Positions 36,457 through 43,625 of a stretch of DNA of 64,000 nt are shown here, piece after piece. A program made the translations under genes and the position numbers. The first letter of the stretch is position 1. Each line of letters starts with the position of its first letter. This DNA is from Chitinophagaceae bacterium. GTDB taxonomy: Bacteria; Bacteroidota; Bacteroidia; Chitinophagales; Chitinophagaceae. The notes under the pieces were generated by a model. That model was not told the DNA's origin. It did not search any database and worked only from the letters and a program-made list of their open reading frames with translations. Location: contig JAFKGQ010000012.1 in the NCBI GenBank assembly GCA_017307755.1, positions 434,001 to 498,000 of the forward strand. The letters run 5' to 3'.

Positions 36457-38610
36457 TTAGCGCTGTGTTGAAATAAGATCCTCGAAGCTGAGGTCCATCA
36501 CGGGATAGGACTTCCAGCCATCGAAGTCGAAATGCCACCATTCGCTGGGGTAGATGACAAAGCCATGCTTTAACATCACATCCTGTAAGCGCTGCCGGTT
36601 CTTTCTGGCCTGTTCAGATATATGAGTGTAAGTAGCGGAGGCCTTTTCAGTAAAATCATCATAAGGAGTCGGCATGTCCAGCTCCTTTCCTGTTCTCAGA
36701 TCGACGAGGGTCAGGTCGACGGCGCACCCTCTGTTATGCCGGGATCCTGTATAGGGAGATGCTACAAAATTCGAATCGTGATAGGCCTCGTAAAACTCCA
36801 CGGTCACCCTGTATGGTCTGTAGCCGTCATAGATCTTTAATCCATAGCCTTGCTGTTTCAGCTCTTGTTGAATGTCTTTTAAAGCTTCTGCGGCCGGGAG
36901 GCGGAGAAAGGCCGCTGCTGTCCTGTATACCGGCCGGTGCATGATATTTTTGTTCGTGGCATAGCGGATATCGAGCCGGATACCGGGGATGAATTTATCC
37001 AGGGGTACGATGGCCTGCCGGGGGTTGGCGGATACTTGTTGCCGGTAGTCGGAGAGGGAGGAGACGGGTTTTAGCCCGTATTTGCTCCGGGTCGAGGGGG
37101 TAGGGGTTGATTGACTGGTGGAGGGCTGGGGTGTCTCGTGTATAGAATAAGCTTGTATCAGGGCCGGGTTTTCGGGCGACAGGGTAAACCGTACCTGGAG
37201 GCTGGTGTTTTCCCCAACGATGCGGAAAGTCCCTCTCAATTGGTTTTCCGGTACGATATCTTCCACGCGCAGGACCTTACCGGCCTTGTCAAAAAATGTC
37301 TTTGCTTCTTTCCGCAAGGAGTCGATGAGATAGTCGGCAAAGAAGTTCTCGCTGAAGATACCGCTGGCAGGGGCGTCTTTCCAGTCGGGCAGGAGGGCCA
37401 TCAACTGTTGTTGTCTTTTTTTCAGGATATCCGAGGCCGGCAACTGACGGGGTTTTAGCCGGGCTATATCGATCAGTCGCTGTAATACCTGGACGTTCAA
37501 GGCCGGCGTAGCTTCATAGGTGAGATTGCAGAAAGAAACGACGCCGATGCCGTAGTCAGGCACGATCATCCAATGGCTGCCGAAGCCGGGGAGCCCGCCG
37601 CTGTGGCCGATGCCCTCCTTTCCCGTACAATCCTTGTTCCAGACGAGCCCGCAGTTGTAGGCGGTCAGACGGGGGCAGGGGTCACCGGACGCGTTCCTGG
37701 CCTGGGTGTAAAAGCCGCTGATCTTTCCCGGCTGATGCATCTCGCGGATGGTGCCGCGTTTTACGGGGCCGGCATCTGTCTCATTGCGGGGAGGCCAGGC
37801 GGAAAGATGGAAGATCATATAGTGGCTGAAGTCTTCCAGGGAGGTGAGCATGCCGCCCATCGCCCCGTAGGCGCCGCTGTGCAGCAGGGGCTCTTCCTTC
37901 CATTGTAAGTTCAACCAGCGATAACCATGCGCCAGTGTTTCAGGGGGCGCTTCCGTATACTCCCAATACGTATGATCCATGCCCAGCGGCTGGAAGATGG
38001 TGCGGCGGATATATTGTTCGTAGGGCTCGCCGGCAACCTTGGTGACGATGTGCCCCAGCAGCGCAAATCCCAGGTTGCTGTATTCAAAAGCCAGCCCGGG
38101 CGTATTGGATAAGGAGACGCCGCCTTTGATGAAGCTGATCAGCTCTTCGTCCGTGCGCTGCAACTGCCGGTCGCCCCAGGGGTTATCTTCCGGGAATCCT
38201 GCCGAGTGGGTCAGCAGGTGACGTATCGTGATGGGAGGGCTGTCATCGGTGAGGGTGTGTATTTTTTTTATCTCAGGGATGTATTTATAAACGGGGTCGT
38301 CCAGATTGAGTTTGCCCGCATCCCGCAGGGAAAGGATGGCCATGGCGGTGAAGCTCTTTGTCATCGATGCGATGCGGAATACGGAACGTGCCGTCACCGG
38401 TGTCTTTTTTTGAACGTCGGTGTACCCGAAAGTACCGGTGTGCACCAATTTGCCGTTCGCCACGATGGCAAAGGCCAGGCCGGGGATATGGTTTTTTTCC
38501 GCATAGTCTTTGTAAAGACTGTCGATGACGGGGAAGGCAGCTTCGAGGCTCTGTGCGGGGACACGGCCTGCGACGAGCAGCAGCAGGATGATCAACGTTT
38601 GTCTTTTCAT
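36457..38610 (-). CDS. Fusion of class-C beta-lactamase-like serine hydrolase with VanX-like D-Ala-D-Ala dipeptidase
   Basis: This exported protein of 717 residues has two peptidase parts. The frame opens at 38706, but the Met at 38610 gives a signal peptide (LIILLLLVAGRVPAQ). Residues about 25-370 are a beta-lactamase-type (penicillin-binding, class C) domain with Ser82-Met-Thr-Lys85, a YSN motif and HSGG. The region to about 540 is a linker/lipocalin-like domain ending in a Ser/Thr/Pro-rich stretch. Residues about 545-717 are a D-Ala-D-Ala dipeptidase of peptidase family M15D: zinc ligands His625 (SRHNRG) and Asp632, then catalytic Glu690 and His693 in SEWWHFD. Together they could trim stem peptides and split the released D-Ala-D-Ala. 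The stop of the MurR gene overlaps its start by four bases. Domains are certain, joint action is inference. Confidence 0.9.
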   Translation of the reverse strand: MKRQTLIILLLLVAGRVPAQSLEAAFPVIDSLYKDYAEKNHIPGLAFAIVANGKLVHTGTFGYTDVQKKTPVTARSVFRIASMTKSFTAMAILSLRDAGKLNLDDPVYKYIPEIKKIHTLTDDSPPITIRHLLTHSAGFPEDNPWGDRQLQRTDEELISFIKGGVSLSNTPGLAFEYSNLGFALLGHIVTKVAGEPYEQYIRRTIFQPLGMDHTYWEYTEAPPETLAHGYRWLNLQWKEEPLLHSGAYGAMGGMLTSLEDFSHYMIFHLSAWPPRNETDAGPVKRGTIREMHQPGKISGFYTQARNASGDPCPRLTAYNCGLVWNKDCTGKEGIGHSGGLPGFGSHWMIVPDYGIGVVSFCNLTYEATPALNVQVLQRLIDIARLKPRQLPASDILKKRQQQLMALLPDWKDAPASGIFSENFFADYLIDSLRKEAKTFFDKAGKVLRVEDIVPENQLRGTFRIVGENTSLQVRFTLSPENPALIQAYSIHETPQPSTSQSTPTPSTRSKYGLKPVSSLSDYRQQVSANPRQAIVPLDKFIPGIRLDIRYATNKNIMHRPVYRTAAAFLRLPAAEALKDIQQELKQQGYGLKIYDGYRPYRVTVEFYEAYHDSNFVASPYTGSRHNRGCAVDLTLVDLRTGKELDMPTPYDDFTEKASATYTHISEQARKNRQRLQDVMLKHGFVIYPSEWWHFDFDGWKSYPVMDLSFEDLISTQR

Positions 38611-39464
38611 GATGTATGGTTGTAATAGACATGTTCTTCTTCCACCAGCTTTTGATAAGCCCTGGACTGCCGGGTGGATTGTGGTTTGGTTATTTCCACG
38701 ATGCAATGTTTGATGGCATTGCAGATGCTGAAGGCTCCGATGAGGGGGCTGAGGAAATAATTTGGTGCGGTATATACGAAGAGGTCATGTTTGCTGTGGG
38801 CGCATAGGGGTGAGTATTCGCTGTCCGTCAGTGCGATGGTCGTCGCGCCTTTTTCTTTTGCCTTTTTCAGGGCTTTGACTGTCTGGCTTTGGCATTGATC
38901 AAAGCCAATGGCCAGTACGACGTCCCCTTTGCCAAAATGACCCATATAGTCGAACAGCATCCCATTGTATTCCGTGATGGCGTGGGTCTGGGGGAGATGG
39001 CTGCGGAGGAGGCTTTGAAGGTATGTAGCTACGGCGCCGATATAGCCCAGTCCGATGAGATACGTCTGTCTGGACGCTGCCATCGCCTGACAGGTCTGCG
39101 TGATCTTTTCTAACGATACTTTCTCTATTGTCCTGGTCAACATCTCTACATCCCGTGACAGCGCATTACGGATAGCTTCATCCGTGCTGGTGTTTACCTC
39201 GAATTCGCTGAGTACCTGACTGAATGAGCCTCGTGCGTTGCCCTCGCGAACCGTCTGTTTTAACCTTTTCTTCAGGTCGTGAAAACCTTCCAGCCCGATG
39301 CTTTGACAGGCTTTGATGATGGTGACGGGGTCTACCTTCAGCCGTTGGGCCAGGTCGGCCGTGTTCATCAGGATCGCTTCATCGGGGTGATCGAGGATAT
39401 ACTTGATCACCATGTGTTTTTTTCTGGGAAGAGATCCCAGGTCGAGTGATTTGAGAAAATCCAT
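38607..39464 (-). CDS. MurR/RpiR-family transcriptional regulator
   Basis: This 285-residue regulator has an RpiR-type N-terminal helix-turn-helix (VIKYILDHPDEAILMNTADL and LKVDPVTIIKACQSIGLEGF) and a SIS phosphosugar-binding domain at about residues 115-245 (QTYLIGLGYIG, GDVVLAIGFDQCQ). The frame opens at 39506, but a palindrome and -7-like element lie between 39479 and 39517, so the Met at 39464 is the better start. SIS domains sense sugar phosphates such as MurNAc-6-P. It is coupled by a four-base overlap to the beta-lactamase/VanX gene and is divergent from the DgcN/DgcA-like pair. Confidence 0.92.
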   Translation of the reverse strand: MDFLKSLDLGSLPRKKHMVIKYILDHPDEAILMNTADLAQRLKVDPVTIIKACQSIGLEGFHDLKKRLKQTVREGNARGSFSQVLSEFEVNTSTDEAIRNALSRDVEMLTRTIEKVSLEKITQTCQAMAASRQTYLIGLGYIGAVATYLQSLLRSHLPQTHAITEYNGMLFDYMGHFGKGDVVLAIGFDQCQSQTVKALKKAKEKGATTIALTDSEYSPLCAHSKHDLFVYTAPNYFLSPLIGAFSICNAIKHCIVEITKPQSTRQSRAYQKLVEEEHVYYNHTS

Positions 39465-39503
39465 TTGGTCCGCTTTGACGTAAATATAACATTTTTTGAT
39501 AAT

Positions 39504-39517
39504 CAATATTAATATTG
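39504..39517. promoter_or_regulatory. Palindrome in the MurR / DgcN-like divergent promoter region
   Basis: CAATATTAATATTG is a perfect 14-base palindrome between the two divergent units. On the minus strand its TTG is 17 bases before TATTTACG (39479-39486), which resembles a Bacteroidota -33/-7 pair for the regulator gene. It is a plausible MurR operator. The whole spacer is very AT-rich, so chance palindromes are not excluded. Confidence 0.4.
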
Positions 39518-39574
39518 CTTTTTTATTTTTAATTAATATTTATATGTATTTTCGTCAGATAAAAAATAGACAGG

Positions 39575-40645
39575 ATGGACAAGGCAATAGTGCTCGGCGG
39601 CGATCTCTCCGGTGACAATGCCAAGACGGCGCATGGGTTGATACGAAAGACATCGCGTTATAACATCGTAGGGGTCATTGGGGACGTTGCGGTCGAGGGG
39701 CAGGATGCGGGTGTGCTGCTGGATAAGGTGAATAGGGGGATACCCATGTATTCCACCGTGGGCATGTTTCTTCAGCAGTCTTCTGAAAAACCCCGATATG
39801 CCGCCGTCGGCGTCGCTTTTGCCGGCGGCAAGATACCCATGCCCATACTGACCCAGATAAGAGAGGCTATACAGGCGGGTATCTCCATCGTGTCTGGCGC
39901 CCACCAATTCCTTTCCGATATGCCGGAAATGGTACAGCTGGCTGCGGAAAAGAGGGTAACCTTATTGGATATACGCAAGCCGCGTCCCAAAGATCAACTA
40001 AAATTCTGGAGTGGGGAGATCATGCAGGTCCCTGTGCCTGTGATCGCCGTCCTGGGCACCGACTGCGCTCTGGGTAAACGGACCACGGCTGTGATGATCA
40101 CCGAAGCCATACAAAAGAAAGGCGCAAGGGCGGAGATGGTCTTTACTGGTCAGACAGGCTGGCTGCAGGGACATCGCTACGGATTTGTCCTGGACAGTAC
40201 TTACAATGATTTTATCTCCGGGGAATTGGAGCATGCCGTCGTCACTTGCTGGAAGGAAGCTGATCCCGAAGTCATCTTTATAGAAGGGCAGTCCGCCCTT
40301 TGTAATCCCAGCGGGCCTTGCGGTTCTGAATTGCTGCTCTCCGCCAGGAGCAAGGGGGTGATCCTGCAGCATGACCCGGCCAGGGTGTTTTATAAGGGAC
40401 AAGAGAAGACTGGGGTCAGGATCTCCCTGGCCCGTGAATTAGAGCTGATCAGGCTCTATGGTTCGCGTGTACTGGCCATTACGTTGAATACAGCGAAGCT
40501 CAGCCCGGAAGAAGCGAGGTCCTGGAAAGCGCAATATGAAAAAGAACATGGCCTGCCTGTTATCCTGCCGCTGGAAGAAGGTATGGACAGGCTCTCCGGC
40601 ATCGTACAGGAATATGTAATTACCTTCAAAAGCAATCCATCATGA
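39575..40645 (+). CDS. dgcN: DUF1611 protein, DgcN-like D-glutamate N-acetyltransferase candidate
   Basis: This 356-residue cytoplasmic protein belongs to DUF1611, whose studied member DgcN acetylates D-glutamate. A phosphate-binding loop is visible, GTDCALGKRTTA starting at Gly161, followed by VFTGQTGWLQG and FIEGQSALCNPSGPCG. The next gene, overlapping by four bases (ATGA), encodes an enolase-superfamily epimerase with the features of DgcA. In the known pathway DgcN makes N-acetyl-D-Glu and DgcA turns it into N-acetyl-L-Glu. Gene symbol is given from family and pairing, not from a search. The link to murein turnover comes from the divergent MurR and VanX genes. Confidence 0.78.
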   Translation: MDKAIVLGGDLSGDNAKTAHGLIRKTSRYNIVGVIGDVAVEGQDAGVLLDKVNRGIPMYSTVGMFLQQSSEKPRYAAVGVAFAGGKIPMPILTQIREAIQAGISIVSGAHQFLSDMPEMVQLAAEKRVTLLDIRKPRPKDQLKFWSGEIMQVPVPVIAVLGTDCALGKRTTAVMITEAIQKKGARAEMVFTGQTGWLQGHRYGFVLDSTYNDFISGELEHAVVTCWKEADPEVIFIEGQSALCNPSGPCGSELLLSARSKGVILQHDPARVFYKGQEKTGVRISLARELELIRLYGSRVLAITLNTAKLSPEEARSWKAQYEKEHGLPVILPLEEGMDRLSGIVQEYVITFKSNPS

Positions 40646-41709
40646 AGATCCGTCAGATCAATGTCAGAAAAGAGAACCTTTTGCTCACAAGACCCTATAC
40701 CATTGCGTTCAAAACGGTGGACGCGGTGGAGAACGGTATTATCGAGATCATTGCGGACAATGGGATGAAGGGGTACGGGGCATTCAATCCCAGCTATTTT
40801 GTGGTAGGGGAGCACCTGGAGGATGCGCTGGCTGTCCTTGATGAGGAGCGGCTGTCCTCTTTGGTAGGGAAGGAGCTGGATGATATACATGCGCTCTGCG
40901 CCTTTGTACAAAAGACCTTCAAGACAAGTCCTACCGCCCGCACCGGATTGGAGATCGCGTTGTATGATCTTTTTGCACAGGGCAAGGGATTGCCGTTGGT
41001 GCAGGTGCTTGGTCAGAAGATCACCTCCATGCCCACCTCCATCACCATCGGGATCAAAGGCGTATCCGAAACCCTGGAAGAGGCGAAAGAATACACCAGC
41101 CGGGGTTTTAAGATATTAAAGGTCAAGCTGGGCATTTCGTTGGAGGAAGACCTGGAAAGACTGATACGATTACGGGAGCGCTTTGGATATGACGTCGGTA
41201 TCATCATCGATGCGAACCAGGGATATAACGCCCGGCAACTGTCGAGGTTTACGGCCGAAACCGCGGGTCTGCAAATCGGATTGATCGAGCAGCCCCTGCC
41301 CGTGGGGCAGGAAGATGAGATGCGCCGGCTGCCGGATCAGATCAAAAGGATCGTTGCCGCGGATGAATCCCTTGTGACGCCGGACAATGCCATACAACTG
41401 GCGACGCTTCCCCCTGCCTGCGGATTCTTTAACATCAAGCTGATGAAATGCGGCGGTATCAGCCAGGCGCTGAGGATCGCGGATACGGCTGCCGCGCATT
41501 CCATCTGGCTCATGTGGGGGTGTAATGATGAAAGTATCATCAGCATCACTGCCGCATTGCACACGGCCTTTGCCTGCGGCCATACAAAATTCATCGATCT
41601 GGACGGCAGCCTGGACCTTGCGAAGGACGTGGTTAGCGGGGGCTTTCTGTTAAAAGATGGTATCATGTCTATACCAGATAAGCCTGGTTTGGGGTTGACG
41701 GAGCGTTGA
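40642..41709 (+). CDS. dgcA: Enolase-superfamily epimerase, DgcA / L-Ala-D/L-Glu epimerase type
   Basis: This 355-residue enzyme belongs to the muconate-lactonising subgroup of the enolase superfamily. All expected residues are seen: KVK with Lys160 and Lys162, metal ligands Asp190 (IIDANQ), Glu216 (IEQPLP) and Asp241 (AADESL), and the second catalytic base Lys266 (NIKLMKCGG). Such enzymes abstract the alpha proton of a Glu-containing substrate. With the preceding DUF1611 gene, N-acetyl-D-Glu racemase (DgcA) is the best reading; the classical L-Ala-D/L-Glu dipeptide epimerase (YcjG) is the main alternative. Both fit recycling of murein peptides. The four-base overlap shows coupling with the upstream gene. 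Confidence 0.85.
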   Translation: MKIRQINVRKENLLLTRPYTIAFKTVDAVENGIIEIIADNGMKGYGAFNPSYFVVGEHLEDALAVLDEERLSSLVGKELDDIHALCAFVQKTFKTSPTARTGLEIALYDLFAQGKGLPLVQVLGQKITSMPTSITIGIKGVSETLEEAKEYTSRGFKILKVKLGISLEEDLERLIRLRERFGYDVGIIIDANQGYNARQLSRFTAETAGLQIGLIEQPLPVGQEDEMRRLPDQIKRIVAADESLVTPDNAIQLATLPPACGFFNIKLMKCGGISQALRIADTAAAHSIWLMWGCNDESIISITAALHTAFACGHTKFIDLDGSLDLAKDVVSGGFLLKDGIMSIPDKPGLGLTER

Positions 41710-41777
41710 CGGGGTATATTTTGGTATTACTTATTTTTTGCATACATTCATTCCCCGTCAAATCGGCTATTAATAGT

Positions 41778-43625
41778 ATGCCCATCCAGATCAAGCGCAA
41801 ATCCGTTCATTTTTCGCCGGATCCGTCCCGTGTCATTGTCCGGCCTTTTATGCCGGGAGGCAGAGAAAGAGCGAAGAAGGTTATCCGGCGTGTGATGGAA
41901 CTACCGGAATCCAATGCCCTACAGTTGCTTAACCAGATCCTGCGGGATTTTTCTTCGCGTCACAGGAATGTCACACGGATATTTTTGAAGCACTATGAGA
42001 AGGTGGAAGATATCATCAAACAGTTGGGTTATGGAGCGGAGCAGCTGGCGATGGAGCGGCAATTGCTGATCGGCGCTTATTTCTCACACGAATACTCGAT
42101 CGAGTCGGCGGCCTTTTTTAATCCTTCCATTGTAGAGGATCCGGATCAATCTCATTTACCCGCCGGTCATAAGCGCGTCATCGTCAGTTTCCGGGCTACC
42201 GGCGAGGGACATGTATCCTCTATTGTTTTCCGCAACGGAGTACTGGACGCCAATGGTGATCTTGCCTTCAGCTCTCCGGGGAAATTTGTGGATGAGGCCG
42301 AGACCATACAAATACACTTGTATGACCGCCAACTTTTCATCAGCCGCATCCGGGAGTTGGGATACGGGCACGAGGACATGATCCACAGTATCTTCCACAG
42401 GCTGCAGGAAACTTTTACCCTTCAGGACCTGGAAAACAGTATCCGGCAATACGAGGAGGAAAAGAAACCTGACGAAACGGAAAGGGGCCTTGCGTATGCA
42501 TTGAAATGGATGGCGGATGCTCAATATCTGGTCAGTTTTTCACTGGATTCCATGATTGCTGAACGGGTGATATTCCCGGTGACGGAATCGGAGCGCAAGG
42601 GGATCGAGGATGCCCGGTTTGTCAAATTCGATGAAGAAGGTAGTCCACCCAAATATTTCGCAACTTATACGGCCTATAATGGACAAAGTATCATGCCGCA
42701 GATGATCGAGACGATCGACTTCTGCACTTTCAAGGTGATGCCCATCTATGGGAAATATGCTAAAAACAAGGGGTTGGCCTTGTTCCCCAAAAAGATCAAT
42801 GGCATGTATGTTATGCTTGCCCGTGTGGATGGGGAGAATAACTATATCCTTTTCTCGGATCAGGTGAATATCTGGGAAGAGGAACCTTATTTGTTGCAGG
42901 AACCGGAGTACCCCTGGGAGTTTGTACAATTGGGCAATTCCGGTTCTCCTTTGGAGACGGAAAAAGGGTGGCTTGTCATCACTCATGGTGTCGGCCCCAT
43001 GCGTCGATATTGTCTCGGGGCGATCCTGCTGGATCTTCATGATCCCAGAAAGATCATCGCAAAGCTGAATGAGCCTCTTCTGATAGCCAATGAGGAAGAA
43101 AGGGAAGGGTATGTGCCCAATGTCGTATATTCCTGTGGGGCCCTGATCCACCATGGAGAGTTGATCCTTCCTTATGCTATGTCCGACACCAGATCGGGGT
43201 TTGCCAGTATATCTGTTTCCGAGTTACTGCAGCAGATGCTTTCCGGTACGGCCGGCGCCGTCGAAAAAGTGCGAAAGGTACTCATTGTAGAGGATGATCC
43301 CTTCAGCCAGCAGTTGATCCGGCAGATCCTGGAGGGGGCCGGTTATGCAACGGAAATGGCTGCCGACGGTCTTCAGGCCCTGGTTGAGATCGGCAGGTGT
43401 TCCTATGACCTGATCCTTTCCGATGTCAATATGCCTAATTTCTCCGGGTACCAGCTGGTGCAGTTTATGAAAAATAAAAAGATCAATGTGCCTGTGTGTC
43501 TGTTGTCCGGGAGCGAAAGCCGGGAGGATGAGCTGAAAGGGCTCGAACTGGGTGCAGTAGATTATCTCCGTAAACCTGTCGACGCGGAGCTTCTTCTGCT
43601 GAAACTGGCCAGGCTTAGGATCTAG
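41778..43625 (+). CDS. GH130 glycoside-phosphorylase domain fused to a response-regulator receiver domain
   Basis: This is a 615-residue cytoplasmic protein with an unusual fusion. The frame opens at a TTG inside the previous gene (41706), but the ATG at 41778 removes a spurious hydrophobic leader and is preferred. Residues about 1-485 are a GH130 five-bladed propeller as in beta-mannoside phosphorylases and mannosidases: general acid Asp278 in GIEDARF, LGNSGSPLETEKGWLVITHG in part (GNSGSPLETEKGWLVITHG), and GADLIHH-like CGALIHHGELILPYAMSDT in part. Residues about 492-615 are a receiver domain with VLIVEDD, phospho-acceptor Asp549 (LILSDVNMP), a Ser in LLSGS and the conserved Lys in YLRKPVD. 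Phosphorylation could therefore control a glycan-active enzyme. It converges on the glycosyltransferase gene with an 11-base overlap. Domains are firm; specificity and signal are inference. Confidence 0.88.
   Translation: MPIQIKRKSVHFSPDPSRVIVRPFMPGGRERAKKVIRRVMELPESNALQLLNQILRDFSSRHRNVTRIFLKHYEKVEDIIKQLGYGAEQLAMERQLLIGAYFSHEYSIESAAFFNPSIVEDPDQSHLPAGHKRVIVSFRATGEGHVSSIVFRNGVLDANGDLAFSSPGKFVDEAETIQIHLYDRQLFISRIRELGYGHEDMIHSIFHRLQETFTLQDLENSIRQYEEEKKPDETERGLAYALKWMADAQYLVSFSLDSMIAERVIFPVTESERKGIEDARFVKFDEEGSPPKYFATYTAYNGQSIMPQMIETIDFCTFKVMPIYGKYAKNKGLALFPKKINGMYVMLARVDGENNYILFSDQVNIWEEEPYLLQEPEYPWEFVQLGNSGSPLETEKGWLVITHGVGPMRRYCLGAILLDLHDPRKIIAKLNEPLLIANEEEREGYVPNVVYSCGALIHHGELILPYAMSDTRSGFASISVSELLQQMLSGTAGAVEKVRKVLIVEDDPFSQQLIRQILEGAGYATEMAADGLQALVEIGRCSYDLILSDVNMPNFSGYQLVQFMKNKKINVPVCLLSGSESREDELKGLELGAVDYLRKPVDAELLLLKLARLRI

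Noticed and set aside
41706..41777. Hydrophobic leader for the GH130-receiver protein
   Set aside because: It needs a TTG start overlapping the previous stop, and export would contradict a cytoplasmic receiver domain. The ATG at 41778 is preferred.
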